Shown here: positions 1-13,379 of the stretch, piece after piece
Numbering within the stretch: the first letter of the stretch is position 1
Layout of the letters: the number at the start of each line of letters is the position of its first letter
Source of the DNA: Galbula dea
Taxonomy: Eukaryota; Chordata; Aves; Piciformes; Galbulidae
Assembly: GCA_013399015.1 (NCBI GenBank)
Contig: VWZX01001940.1
Span: forward strand, 726,193 to 790,192
DNA: 64,000 nucleotides
Direction: 5' to 3'
Program-made: the position numbers and the translations under genes
Notes under the pieces: generated by a model
What the model was told of the DNA's origin: nothing
Database searches by the model: none
What the model saw: only the letters and a program-made list of their open reading frames with translations

Positions 1-99
1 CATCCCCTCAGAAAAGAAAAGTTGTAAAGTCCTTTCTGCTTATTTCATTAAACTGTCTGCATTCTTGAAACACAGCTCATACAGTTTTCTCTTGTTTAG

Positions 100-400
100 G
101 ACCATCCCTGTACACTTTCACATATTTAAAAGCATAGACGAGGTCACCCCTTAGTCTCCTCTTCTCCATGCTGAAGAGACCCAGCTCCCTCAGCCCTTCC
201 TCATAAGGAAGATGTTCCACCCCCTTAATTATCTTGGTGGCTCTGTGCTGGACTCTTTCAAGCAGTTCCCTATCCTTCTTCAACTGAGGGGCCCAGAACT
301 GGACATAATATTCCAGATGCGGCCTCACCAGGGTAGAGTAAAGGGGGAGAAGAACCTCTCTTGATCTACTAACCACACCCCTTCTAATACACCCCAGAAT
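100..400 (-). mobile_element. CR1 LINE fragment, C-terminal RT part
   Basis: Read on the minus strand, this encodes the end of the CR1 ORF2 reverse transcriptase. The peptide contains LLPLYSTLVRPHLEY, then VQFWAPQLKKDRELLERVQ, then GLFSMEKRRLRGDL, which is the conserved order of blocks downstream of the catalytic site in CR1 elements. The frame is open for 99 codons (77-376), but it has no catalytic box, no 5' part and no 8-bp tail, so it is a piece of an element and not a gene. The 3' side fades out near position 100, where similarity to CR1 stops. Family assignment is secure; subfamily (it reads like CR1-J) is from memory of the consensus and less sure. Confidence 0.93.
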
Positions 401-3400
401 TTTAGGGGGTTTTAATAACTACTAAGCCAAACTTGTCATTTTGATACTGAGTCAACTGAAAAAATTATGTTTGATCACAGGCCCATTAACTTTCCTAGCA
501 ACACTGGGTAACTGAAAACAGAGATTTCATAATGGAAGTAAAAACAACATATTATTTGGCTACTGTCATTAAGACTTCATTCTAGTAGCTCATTAGAACC
601 ACAGAAGCTAAAATAAAATGCAGAAAGGTAATGTAGTGATCAACTGTCTTTGCTTTCAGCAGTCTCTCTTATACAAAAGAAGCTACCCTTCTCAGGAGAG
701 GTGAATCTCAATAAAAAACAGGTAACAAAAGCAACCATAAGAAAAATCTTACTTTATGCAAGAAGCAGGTGCTCTCAGTACAATAATACTGGTAAAACAC
801 TCACAAACATATTTAATGAGCTTCTTACATGACTGTCATAGTGTGATAGTCTTACACTACTATCATAGGTACTCAGAGCTCCCTGTTAAATAGGTCTTCT
901 CCATCTCTGAATCCTACCATAGACGTAAAATCATTCATACAGTGTTGCTCATCCCTGTTCACACATTATGTATAGGAATAAACAGATTTTCAGTGAAAAC
1001 CAGAGAATGGAAAAGGATGCTGTTGTAGTCACATAGAGAAAAGAGGAAAGCAGTGCTTTCCTGTAAGTATTTGTTTCAACCTTTTTACTATGTCCTTTAG
1101 TGTTATCCTTACATATAAATTTTATGTGCACAGTGTCATTGACACCAGCTGGAGTATAAGCATGAGTATGAAAGTCACTTATATAACACATACCATAATG
1201 ACTGGGCATATGGTCACCCTGTAAACACCCATATTTCAGAAAGAAATTTTCTGTCTCCAAGAATGATTGGAAAGCTATGGTCAAGACACCAAGAGGTTAA
1301 ATACTTTGGCCAAGACCAGACAAAATTTTGTGCTAGAAATAAAGATTAGGAAAAAGAAAATAATGTAAAGACACTGAGAAAGGCAAATCAATTTTCCTTG
1401 TCCAATAAGCATGACATACGCAAAAGGAGTATTTCATCTGTAACAATTTTCATTCAATATTAGAAAAGAAGTTGTTTTAATAAGTGCAGAGAAAGCATTT
1501 TCAGAGGAAATTTATATAAGGTTATCTTCCTATTGACCTGAATGGCACTGGCTGAGACCTTTAGTTGACATTGCCGTCCTCTCTTTCACTCTGAAAAGTC
1601 CTCTGTAACAGTGTGTATATCACTTAGTCCTTTAAGTCAGTCATCCCAGTTTCCTCTCCCATCACAGAACATGATAATTGAAGCCCTGGGATGTGATCTG
1701 ATAATAAAAATAGAGAAATACAGAGTTACTTTATCTGATCAATTTCCATATTTGTGTAAAAACCAGTATAGATATTTCTAATTCAACTTTTCATCAGAAG
1801 AAGCAGCTGCTAATTACGGTAGCAACAGCAGTTTAATTGACATAGAAGCTTAATATATTTGTTTGATTTCATACTACTGACAAATAACAAATTGGAAAAA
1901 ATTAAAGAACCAGCATTGGGCATTTGGTTGGAATTGATTAACATTTAGACATGATCAATCCAAGACATGAAGCATCATTAATCCAGGTAGTGACCTCTAG
2001 TTATGCTGCTCAATTGCTCACAGATCCACAAACCTTGTGGCTGAATTAATAAGCAGTGACATAAACAGCTTGACACAATGTGAAAACATTAAAGCTCACG
2101 TTCTATGGCACAATAAGCCAATGCTTTGGTCTTTTGCAGATCAACCGCCTAAGTCTCCATCATTTGAGAAATCAACCATCCAGGAACAACTGCAGTTAAG
2201 TCATTTTCACACCTGAAGTCAATTATACAGTTAGGTTTCTGACAAATTTAAAAGCAGAGTCCTACATTTCTTTCCACTGTTCTCAAAGCAAATAACCCAT
2301 TAATCTTTCACCATATGGTTTGCTAAAGATGGATTACTCACAATCGTTCCCATGAAAGTAATGATATTTGAAAACTCACAGCTGAAGCATTTTGTTTGCT
2401 CAGAAGGGAGCATCCTCAAAAACACTAGCATTTCGAGAAGCCAGTACTTTTGGTTATATAACACTGAGGCACAGAATTAGTTACATATTTTTCTACAAAT
2501 TTCCAGCTGCATATATCTAGGTCATGATAGAAAAAAAACCAAAAAACAACCACCACTACCACAAGAATGCACAAGCCATGTAAATCTGTCCTGGCTGGAG
2601 AATCCTAAGAGTGACATCCTTTAAACTGTATTTTCTGAGATCTTACTGAAAAAGTATTGAAGTATTGAAAATGCAGACTGATCAGTCACTCATAAAGATG
2701 TAAGGAAGATAGTTTTTTTATGAGAAATTAAAAGGAAACACAGACCAAGCATCTGAAAGACACTGGTATTCTGGCCTCACCAGAATTTTTTCTAGCAAAA
2801 ATTGTCAGGCCCTGAAAACATAAAATCTGGGAAGATCTCTCTGACAATGCCTGTCGTTCTTGATAGGGAAATAGAAAGAAGATTTAATCAGGTCATCTTC
2901 AAATGTCTCAAAATTATACCCTATCTCCACCAAAGCCAGTCACCCTAAGAACATTAAGATACTTCAGAATCCCAAATTAATTTGCTGCAGCTGCCACTCA
3001 GCTCCTGTCCTAGCACTTTCTGTTTGCTAGGCAAAACAAAGTACTTTAATGACAATTCAGATACAGCAGAGTTAAGGAATAATACATAATGTACTTTTAG
3101 AAAAATTATTTCGTTTTATATGGCATCACTAGACTCAGACTTCTGAGCAAAAACAAAAAGTCACACCTTATAGGAAATATGAGACATGCTATACAATGTG
3201 TATATGATTCCCACTTTGCAAATACATTATTGTGATTTCCTATTAACCTTAGAAACGACCGTGCTGCTATTAAACTTACACTTTTTTACAGTCTGTAGAA
3301 AAGGTATTATTTTACAGTTACTTGGTACTTTTTTACCCATCAGTAGTAAAAAAATCTTCTATTCTACAGCTTCTCTTAAGGATACAAGCAACTCCCTTGA

Positions 3401-5564
3401 AATATCTGTCATTAAGGGCTACAAAGCATGAACAATTGGATGCAGATTACCTTGTCTGTCCATGATGCTTATGCATCCCCATTACCATGGTGCCTGAGCA
3501 CTTCACAATCTTATATGCACTTATTCTCATAAAGCACAAGAAGCACTACCATCAGCATTTTCCAGAAAGACAACAGAGACACAGAAAGTCTATGGGACTT
3601 TCCATGAAGTCAGTGACTGAGGCTATCACTCAGACTAGCAAATTCACCTCATCCCTGTTTTATTTTGACCCAAGCAAAGTATTCAGGTAGAAATAGTCCA
3701 TATATAAAGTTCTCTGACACTTTAACCTGTGTGTATGTCTGTGTGTAACACAGAGAGCCTAGTGAAATTGTGCCTTGACCTAGTTAGGGGTCCAGATGTT
3801 TCTGTAGGCTAAATAATTATGATAGCAATTATGTTAATTTAGAATAAAGTTACTGAAGCCATTCAAGTTATTCCAGCATTACATCAATCCGAGATGAGAA
3901 TTGAGCACTGAGTGACACATCCACTAATGTTTGTGGACCTTTTTGGAGTGTTCATAGCCCACATGATGCATTCAATTGCTTCCTTAAATGTAAAGTGTGT
4001 CCAGAGTAACAGGAAAGTGCTGTCCAAGCAGAAAGCCTCTCTTGTTCAATAAACTCTGTCCTCTGAAGTACTAGTATTAATAGAAGAGAAAAGCTGCTTT
4101 AAGCTTTCTCCTGTTATCTCAAATGTTCTAGAACTGTGTAAAATTGTTTAGAGGTTACAGTGGCATTTCTACTTTTACAGCTCATTTAACTGTGCAATTA
4201 GACAATACAATAGATATGGAAGATTTAAAATTAGATATGCTTATCTTCAGTGCATGGGTCAGTACTTTTAACTTTAAAACAAATTAACATTTTGCTTCTC
4301 ATACCCCTCCCATCTCTACCACAAAATGAGCATGTTTATCTTAACTCAGCAATTCTCATGACTTTCATCAGACAGTAAGAGGCAAAGGGATAAGTTCTGT
4401 AGATTTAAAAAGAAAGTGTTGCTGTAAAGCAACTGCAAGATTGCCAGAGCAATATTGCATTTTGCAAACATGGAGAGACATTTCTACGAATACCAAATTT
4501 CCACGATAGGAAGGTGAACATTCTGTCCAATGACTGGTAATTCAGTGCTGAAAATTACATCACCCTCAACAGATATAGAATATTATATTTCTATTTAAAA
4601 TGGAGAAACTGAATGTCACCACAGTAGGGGACAAAGTAGAAGAGGAATATTGCATCTTTAATAGGATTTTGAAGTCAAATATGCTGAGCAAAACTGCTTA
4701 AAATTGTATCTGAATAATAAACAGATAACGTTTTCATTTAAAAAAACAAACTGGTTGCTAAATCAACATGTAGCTTATAAAATCCTTTCTTTTATGAAGA
4801 GGATGAGAAAATATACCCTGGAAATAGAAATGAGAAATGAAATTTCAGCAATGTGGCCTTCTTCAGGCTATGGAAGGAAAAAATATAACAAGGTTAACTT
4901 TGTTCTTTTTTGTCTGCAGCCCAAAGAAAGTTTCAAAGACACAATATCACTTCTCATCACAGCTTCTATTTCTGGCATAGAAGAGGGAGGTTTGGGGGTG
5001 GATAGAGGATCGGTTTAAGTTTTTGGTTGTGGAATGTTTTTTGTGGGGTTTTTTCCATTTTCTCTCACTCTTAGAATAACATTACTCTAAATAATCTTGG
5101 ATTATTTTATGTGAGAAATTATGCATATTAGTAAACAACAACAGTGCCACAGGCAACAGAACATCCACATTTCCAGGAGATTAAGAAATCTACTGAATCT
5201 AGAAAGAATTCTTCCAGTGACCAATTCCAAGTATGACTGAAATAGAAAGGAATAGATCTTTCATTCACTTGTCTAGGACACATCAAAATCAATAAAAATA
5301 AACTTTTTTAAATTTCAAATAAGAAGTGGATGTAAGATCAGTTCTTTATCTCTTATTCTCAGCAGTTTCCAATGATGTATATGTCAATAACGAATCTTTT
5401 ATCCTCATTAATATTGAGGCACCATTGCAAACAGATCATCTTTTCTACACAAAAAACAACCCCTAAAGCATCTCTGGTTGTAAAACAACACAAAGTGCAG
5501 GTTTAGGAGTCAGAAAATTTGTGAAATTAGGCGATAATTTTCAAACAGCAATGTTTGAAAGGAA
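401..5564. other. No gene seen; single-copy-looking DNA
   Basis: About 5.2 kb of AT-rich sequence. Open frames here are short (111 codons at most, 949-1284 minus) and have no recognisable domains, splice context or biased composition. No transposon was recognised. Positions 1900-2420 have a texture often seen in conserved noncoding elements: mixed composition, ATTAATCC and TAAT cores and a CATATG E-box. That cannot be proved without alignment. Confidence 0.6.
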
Positions 5565-5828
5565 GATTGTAGAGCAGATCCTCTTGAGAGCGATCACATA
5601 ACACATGCAGAATAACCAGGGGATTAGGCCCAGCCAGCATAGATTCATGAAAGGTAAGTTCTACTTGCCTAACCTGATGTCCTTCTATGACAAAATGACC
5701 CACCTAGTACATGAGGGATAGGCTGTGGATGTTATCTACCCAGATTTCAGTAAAGCCTTTGACACTTCCTCTCATGGCATTATCCTGGAGAAGCTGGCAG
5801 CTCATGGCTTAGACAGGTGTACTCTTCA
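5565..5828 (+). mobile_element. CR1 LINE fragment, central RT part
   Basis: This is a sense-strand piece of CR1 ORF2. The stretch encoding VDVIYPDFSKAFDT (about 5726-5767) is the CR1 form of the reverse-transcriptase block A motif. It is preceded by the usual lead-in (a GFMKG-type region and FYDK) and followed by LEKLAAHGLD. Similarity stops abruptly at about 5828, just after the block reading GTGTACTCTT. The fragment lacks the catalytic aspartate pair further downstream, and a stop codon (GGATAGGC) interrupts it before the DFSKAFD motif. It is an internal fragment of an old copy with both ends lost, and it lies alone in otherwise repeat-free DNA. Confidence 0.92.
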
Positions 5829-8800
5829 GGGTCAGGTTCCTACCCACACAAAGGACTGTACTGCAGGATCAGGATTTTAACTATGTTTTTTCCTTTTTTT
5901 TTTTATTACAGGAAAATCACAAACAGATTTTCAGGTATTGCCCTACTCCACCAGGCTTTATTCTCAGGGATTTAGTTTATTTTCACAACTATGCTTAACT
6001 CCTGAATTAATTTTGTCATTATTTAATTAAAAGTAGTAGAAATAGTTGTCGCTTAATCAGATCTTATTTGAGCAGTGGCTAGAAAAGTAATATAAACCAA
6101 AAAAAGGGGAAATGCAGAGAAAACTCAAATTTTCCTCATCACTTCCCTTTCCAAGGAGAATCCCTATGTTTTGGGGTTTTTAATAAAATACTTCAAATCT
6201 GTACTCATTTGGATGCAACATCATACCATAGACTGGTAAACATGTTTGGAAGTAAAACTTAGTGAACATGTTGAAGATAAACACATTTTCGTGAGCACAT
6301 TAAACTTTGTCCCAGGGGGTTGCAGAGGTGCTGAACACAGAGAACATTTTCATTTAAAGGACTGGTAAAGCACTTGGTGTTCTTGCTATCAGTGCTCACC
6401 TAGTTTAGCAAAGTTATAGAATTAAAATTTAATGAAGGACCAAGTTTGAAATTCTGCCCCACTGCACAAAGCTTATAAATACCCTACAACGATACTGCAT
6501 CGACATCATAAATTATACATGTAATGGTGCTGAAAGTTATGTAAATTCAAAAAAAACTTTAATAAAGTTGTACTCTAACTGACATTGATTGTGTACAGTT
6601 ACAGACTCAACTTTACCAACTGATTCTGAGATGCAATACAAGGAAAATATTTACTCTTTTCTCTTTTTTATTCCCTAGAAGAATAAACTGAAAATCACCA
6701 AATTATCCTCCCTTCACAACTGTCTGAATATTAATTGCAAGCTTGAAGGGCAACAAAACATATACAGCATTGCCAGGACTAGTAATTAATCTGAAAGTTT
6801 CAGACTCTGTCGTATTATGTACACAGTGCTGAAGTGATAACCCAAAGAATGTATTCCTCCTTTGCTGCTGATGGTCTATGATCGTTCTTGTAGACACATG
6901 CAGAATTCACATTTTTCAGACACCAGACAGAATACAATGCATCTTTAGAAATTAACTCTAAGTAAAAAAGTCGCTATGGAAAGGAAAAGTCTATGCTCTT
7001 TGTAGGTAATTTTGACACTTAAGTATGATTTATCAGGAATATTCCTACTTTTTTTTTTATAAAATTAAAAATTGTGTTTCAAAGCATTATAAAATAAAAT
7101 TGTGATTAAACCATCATGCCAGTTCTTCAGTGGCTTTGCTGCTACTTTTACAACTGATTCCAACATAAAATTTGGCAATGCAAAAAGTTCACAGAATGCT
7201 GACAGGCAAACTCACCCTCTTTGGGGAAAATTTTTGCATCTGTTTCTGTTGCATTTACTGCAGAATCTGCTGGTAAGGATCATTTTTCCTTACTCGGATA
7301 ATCTGCACAAGGTTTAGCCCTTTGCAATTATATTATGAAGGCCTCAAGGAGTCTGCTGACATTACTTGCTAAGGAAAGCATTTCTCAAAGGTCTAGTAAG
7401 AGGCAATGAGGACAGATACTAAGTATTCCAGTTTTTTCCAACATTTCTCATTTCTTTGGAAAAAATAAATCTATTCCTGTATAACTGGAAACTTGCTTCC
7501 CTTCCAAAGCTCAAAGTCACATGTAAATGATGCGGATACCTCAAAGTCTGTAGCAAGTCTACAACAATAGCAGTTAGGCATCAGCTGTACTGTGTGTGTT
7601 GTTGGAGAGTACATCATTTTAATCATTAGATAAGACAGAAAAATGAAGAGATGATAGCATGAACGTACAACCCAACTCAGTAACTTCTCATTTTCGTATG
7701 TATCCAACAGGTACTAGAGGTCTTTATCTTCACTGATATAATTTTCTGTAGAACAGTTCGATTTTCCAAAGCTAGGAAATATGCTATGTAACTGAGTTGA
7801 TGGCTACAAGCACACCAAATTTCAATATGCCACATTTGATTCACTTGCTCTACCCAGCCTGGCTAAATGCAAGATCCTTGTAATCTGGAAGCAACAGACA
7901 TATTGGTGAAATACTCAGAGAACATAGATACAAAGGTGCAGTTTTCCTTTTCATAATCTTTCTAAAAATCAATGACAAGCACAGATACTGTTATCAGTAG
8001 AAGGTACTAGCTTTATGGAATCACAATATCACACCTGTAATTCTTAGGGTATATGACAATGTGTTCATTTGAGCACCTTGCATGCCACTATATTGTGGTC
8101 ATGGTTACACAGAGTGAGACTGCTTACTGGAAAATGTAGCGTTCTGGGAGTATTAAACATTCAAAACCAAGACTTTTGAGTTCCAGGTTATCTAGGGTAG
8201 AATGGATTTTGGATTTATCATCTTATAAAGTCTAATATCACCAAAAGTTCTTCAGCATAACAATCATTAAACAAGAAAGAAAAAGAAAAAAAAGCACCAG
8301 GTAAAAGACATGACACAAAAGCATCATCATTTCATCAAACCAGAGATGAGCAATACAAAGATACAAAACTCAGACTTTGAGAGCATCAGAGTTCACTTAT
8401 ATTCAGGCAATGGTTTAATTCATCCTATTAAAAAGCCAGAGAACAGATAAAGTCCAGAACAGAACACATCCTAGGAAAATAAATATTCAGCTACATACCT
8501 TTGGGGTGGGCTCATTTGTTCTTTTAGAGCAAAACAGTGAAAGTGACAACACATCACAGAAGTTCTTAAATAAATTACACTAAAACTTTTATTGACAATA
8601 TTGCTCACAAACTCCACTTTCAGCAGGATATTTAATGTGCTGTGCCAAGGATTCTCTTTAGTAAAAACTTCTAGGGAAACTGCCCATCTTGCTATGTAAT
8701 GGTACAGAGAAGCAATTATATTGTTATTCTCTATGGTGGCCAGCTGGGAGTTTCAAGCTAACACCTGCATTTGCCCTTTCTTTGCCCCCTCCCATGGGCA

Positions 8801-10249
8801 AATGAACTATACAAGCCACTAAATCTTTTGATCTTTGTCTTTTAGCTTCTTAAGGAAAGCTAGTTTCACCTGACCCCCCCAAGACCTGGAGTTAGGGTGG
8901 AGCATTTCAGCATTTCAGGGCTGCTAAAGTAGAAATTCAAAGGGCATTCCTCCCACCTCTTCAAACCTACCCACCAGCAACTCAGTAACCTTCGGCCTGA
9001 GATGCTTTATATAAAAGTACCAGCAAATCAGCATGACATCTCAGTACTATAACACCTCAGGTGATTGTTTCTAAGTTTTAAGATCAGACGTGCCAAGAAA
9101 CTTTAGATAACCAAGCATCAAAAATAATCAGAGTAAGAACTATGTTGTAAGAACTATTTGTAGTCCTAAATGACTAAGTGATAAATGCTTGTTCATAAAT
9201 GCTCAGCACCTTATACAAATTCTCAGATGACCAACAATACCTTAACCTCCACATCAAGGCATATAAACTTCTCTCCCTACAGTTACAAGTATATTCATTC
9301 CTGGAGAGTCTGAGTGTTAAACACAGTATTTTTGGTTGGTAGAAATGTTTTTATTTCCTTCACATATCTGCAGACACTGGTTTAGTTTACTTATAAACAA
9401 ATCTCCTCTCTTCCCCTCTCTGACATGTGCATATCCATGCACACCCACTGTGACCATGAAAGCATTTTACAAAAGTGGAACTAAGAGAAGAGGAATTTCA
9501 GATACTACAAAGGTGAGGATAGTGGAGCAGTGCCAAAACAAGTTGAAAAAATTTGAGTTAATCCTCTTTCCAAATACAAAAGTACTACAAATCAGATCTC
9601 TAACACTATAGAGGGATAGCTCTTAGAACTTGTTTTGCAAGGATAAGGTTTTTCCTGTGTCAGTTTTTGGCTCTAGTCTTTCACTACTTTTTCACAAGAA
9701 TCTCAGGACAAAATATTTTATTTTACAGCGAATGGAACATTTTGTATCTATAAATGAAATATTTCAGTCTTTCATTTCAACAAGAAATAGTCCCTTCATT
9801 ACTATTTGAATAATTCTCTCCCTTTCTCTTTCCCTTCCCATCCCATTACCTTTATAGTCTGATCTGGCAAGGAAACATCTGACACAACTGCACAGTGTGT
9901 CAGACATTCCTCTCTCTCACTGACTAATTTCTATCAAATTTGACAGTCCAAGTTCAAAGCTACTACATAAGTTTTGTGAAAATCAGCATCTCACGAGATG
10001 ATGGAGACCACATTAGTACTCCCCCTGAACAAAAGGCAAAGAAAACTTAGTATTTGACAGCCACTGCTAGACTGATCAACACATATTTACTTTCTGGTCA
10101 ACTTGCATGTGTTGTGCTTTAGACCAGCTACAGCCTGTACACTGTGTCTCACCCAGTGAGTAAACCAGAAAGATTGAGATTCAGCAGCACTGCCAACAGT
10201 ATAAGGATGGTCCTCAGGAACACAGAAGAGAGCTAGAAATATCTCAAGG
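5829..10249. other. No gene seen; single-copy-looking DNA
   Basis: About 4.4 kb without a recognised gene or transposon. Open frames do not exceed about 91 codons and resemble no family. Minor features are a C-run around 8874-8880 and a pyrimidine-rich stretch around 9815-9850. Neither is long enough to classify. Confidence 0.6.
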
Positions 10250-11092
10250 CTGAGTTTGAACTCTAGCAGTGTGATGGGAGGGTATAATAAGAGACATAAG
10301 AGAGGCTGAAAAGCAGCCCTGCAGAAAGGGATCTAGGAGTTTGGGTTGATAGCAAGTTAAATATGAGTTAGCAGTGCACCCTGGCAGCCAAAAGAGCCAA
10401 CTGGGTCCTGGGGTGCATCAAGCATTCCTCCACTATCTGCCTGAGAGAGGTGATAATCCCACTCTATTCAGCACTGGTGTGGACACATCTTGAGTATTGT
10501 GCGCAGTTTTGGACACCGCAATACAAAAAAGGTATTAAGTTGTTACAGAGTGTCCAGAGGAGGGCTACAAAGATGGTGAAGGGTCTGGAGGGAAAGCTAT
10601 ATGAGGAACAGTTGAAATCACTTGGTCTGTTCAGCCTAGAGAAGAGGAGACTGAGGGGAGACCTCATTGCAGTTTATAACTTCTTCACCAAACATGAAAG
10701 AGGGGCAGGTGCTGATCTGTTCTCTCTGGTGACTAGTGATAGGACCCAGGGGAATGGCATGAAGCTGTGCCAGGGGAGGTTCAGGCCAGACATTGGAAAA
10801 ATGTTCTTCTCTCAGAGAGTGGTGGAGCATTGGAACAGGCTCCCCAGGGATGCAGTCATGGCACCAAATCTCATGGAATCCAAGAAGTACTCTTAGGCAC
10901 ATGGTGTGAGTCTGGGGTTGTCCTGTGCATAAATAGGAGTTGAACTCAATGACCTGGTCTAGGCAATCCTGCTGTGGCAGGAGGGTTGGAGTAGATGATC
11001 TTTTGAGGTCCCTTCCAACCCCTAACATTCCTTGTAATTCCTGTAATCCTTGTGTATATCTTCCAACTTGGGATATTCTGTGATTCTGTGAT
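10250..11092 (+). mobile_element. CR1 LINE 3' end, 5'-truncated, with nested CR1 tail
   Basis: Sense-strand 3' end of a CR1 element. The open frame 10450-10896 (148 codons) carries the C-terminal RT blocks IIPLYSALVWTHLEYCAQFW, then SVQRRATKMVKGLEG, LGLFSLEKRRLRGDLI, RFRPDIGKMFFSQRVVEHWN and RLPRDAV. Together these are diagnostic of CR1 ORF2. After the stop comes a 3' UTR ending in two copies of ATTCTGTG (11075-11090), the CR1 terminal repeat that marks the true 3' end. The catalytic RT region is absent because of 5' truncation, the usual outcome of CR1 retrotransposition. The 3' UTR is odd: a block resembling another CR1 subfamily's 3' end interrupts it at 10955-11045 (listed separately). 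Confidence 0.95.
10955..11045 (+). mobile_element. Short CR1 3'-end nested inside another CR1
   Basis: Inside the 3' UTR of the surrounding CR1, the text switches from one terminal motif (GTTGAACTCAATGACC) to a second complete one (GGTTGGAGTAGATGATC, then GAGGTCCCTTCCAACCCC, then ATTC-type repeats at 11026-11044). It then returns to the first element's ending (ATCCTTGTG, CTTCCAACTTGGGAT, ATTCTGTG twice). Removing the block would join GACC to ATCCTTGTG and restore the order expected of one CR1 3' end. The simplest reading is a roughly 90-bp, heavily 5'-truncated insertion in the same orientation. Alternatives are template switching during reverse transcription or recombination between two copies. 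Confidence 0.6.
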
Positions 11093-11940
11093 AAGACAAA
11101 CCCACCATAAACCAGGCTTTCTTTGCTCTTTTGCCTGTGGAAGTACTTGTTTTCAATTGGCTGCCAAAACAAAATCCACTGTTTACATAACTTTCAAATT
11201 CCACTCATCTCGAATCCTGAAAAAAGAACAGTTATCAACCGGGAAATTTGGGGGTTTTCATTTCACAATAATGTCTCTGGCTCTGACTCAATTTCTGCAG
11301 ACACTACCAGTAAGACAGACTAGAACCCCTGTAGGGTTAATTTCTCTGCAGAAGCAGTGAAAATCATTTGCTCTCCCAGAAGTCTCAGGCATAGTGCTCC
11401 CTCATACATACAAATGAGCTTCCAGATTAGTCCAGTCCTCCTTCCCATGAAACCCTACTGCACTGATTAAGGGATTGCATTGGCCTGCATTCACTAAAAT
11501 TTCCATCTCTTTATTCTCCCTTAATAAAAAATTGAGACTGGCTGTGATTAAGGAGGCCACCAACTGCCAAGTGTGAATATCTGTCTTGAGGGCACATGGC
11601 TAAGGCCAAGCTAATGTAACATATTCAATTTCTTGGATTCACCCCATCAGACATGTCAGTTTACTACAGGCAGTTGTCTGTGTCTGTATTCAAATTCCTC
11701 CCATGTCAGGGAGGAATTACACAGGAATGTAGGCTCCTCTTTTGAAAATACTTTCAGACTATGTATAAACCAAGTTGTAATGAAGGTCCTTAGCTGATAT
11801 ATTCTTGAACCTGCAGTTCTACTGGAAAATACATATCCCTCTTTTCTTCTCCAGTTCACAACAACTGTGGGATCCTTTAAAAAACTGTCTGATTTCTCAT
11901 GCAAATCTTACCAAAGTCATCCCATACACATATGAACTGT

Positions 11941-11959
11941 AAAAAAAAAAAAAAAAAAA
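11941..11959 (+). repeat. Poly(A) tract, 19 bp
   Basis: Uninterrupted run of 19 A. Nothing upstream looks like a processed transcript or a LINE end, so it is best called a homopolymer and not a retroposon tail. Confidence 0.95.
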
Positions 11960-12457
11960 CAGAATCTCAGATTACTTGGGAACATAATTGTGCTTAAATA
12001 TCCTCACTTAGGCTAAGCAACACACCACATTACTGTACAGATAATCCTTGTAATACTTAGAATGTTACTCAATGCAAACTAAGGATGAAAACTTCACAAC
12101 CCAAGAATATTGGGGGTTTAAAAGCCAAGAACAAAACAAGGCAAAAAAATAATAACAACAACAATAAAGTCATCATATTTATATATATTTCTGGATCCAA
12201 GTGACTAATTGAATGGCTACCATGAAAACACTTATGATTGGAAATTTATTGTATTTTTTTCAAACAGAGCTGAAGCTTTCCTGGGGTTTAACCTGTCATT
12301 TGCATAGGTTAATTTTAAATGGCAGTGCAAATTTAGCTTGAAAAGATAATTATAATATTTCACCTCCTTTCATCTCAGGTTATGTAAATGAGACTTTAAT
12401 CTTTTTGCAGTTCATATTATATTAATAAGTTTAAAAAAAGTCTTGATTTCTGTTATG

Positions 12458-12467
12458 CTGTCAATCA
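12458..12467 (-). promoter_or_regulatory. PBX-MEIS/PREP-type TALE motif
   Basis: CTGTCAATCA on the plus strand is the exact reverse complement of TGATTGACAG, the composite site bound by PBX with MEIS or PREP homeoproteins. It sits in an AT-rich block (12225-12500) that also has an ATTTGCAT octamer-like word near 12298 and several TAAT cores. A 10-bp match can occur by chance in 64 kb, so binding is an inference. Confidence 0.35.
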
Positions 12468-13379
12468 CTTCCTAGCAGCGGACACAAATGAAAGCATGTG
12501 GGTACAAATCAGGCTAATTTCTAACTATTCTCTTATGTCTTTTTTATCTATAGGGTTGCGACAAATATCTCGTTAGATCTATATGTTATTTTTGTCAGCA
12601 TTAAATGAATCCATGTCTCTTCTTAGCAGACTATTTATTAGGCAGATGGTTCTTTATGCGGTATTTCATTGTCCAAGACTTTACATTTCTGCTCAGGATC
12701 AACCATGTTACACGAATACAGTCGCTAAAAGCCTTCCTTACCTTGCTTCTTTTTGGTTGTCTAGGGTTAGAGTGGTGCTCTGGTTTCTCCCATTCTCATA
12801 CAAGTCGTGGATCTTACTGCAAAACTCATATTGCAACATCTTCACAAATTGTTCCAAGAGTCAAGCAACTTAGCTGGAATCAGGATGGGCCAAGGAACTA
12901 ATGACAACTTTGCTTTCAACTGATACCTTTATTCCAACTATGTGAAATGGATGAAAACAGGTCCAATTCCTAATCATCACTATCAGGTGACAGGGTTTTA
13001 TAGGTAAACTTTGTTGTGCATTTCACAGCCAAAATAGTTTCTGGGCCTTGTGACAATCAACCTGTCACAGCAGGAATCACTGCTGGACAGTTAGGGATTT
13101 TCTTACTGTCATTTGATTTTTTTGTTCTACAAAATATAAACAAGTCCTGTTTCCTTCATAAGAAATATTGCAGAAATTATTTCCTACAGAAAGACTGGAA
13201 AAGACCTTATGTCTCTTTGCACCACTCCAGAACTCCCATTATAACTTCAAAAGAGTTCCAGACACTTCTGTCTCCCTCAGCGCTATATTTACTCTTAGGA
13301 GAAGGTATACCTGGACAATGTCATCTGGACAAGATACGTCTTCATTCACATAACTTCTGTCACAGGAAGACTGACAAGA

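Larger units (their letters stand above)
11093..13379. other. No gene seen; A-tract and conserved-looking block
   Basis: About 2.3 kb between CR1 copies. It holds an A19 tract (11941-11959), an A/C/T-rich simple stretch (about 12138-12166) and an AT-rich block at 12225-12500 with homeodomain-like sites. Several overlapping open frames (12583-12901, 13016-13429) look like chance: they read equally well in two frames and match nothing I recognise. Confidence 0.55.
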
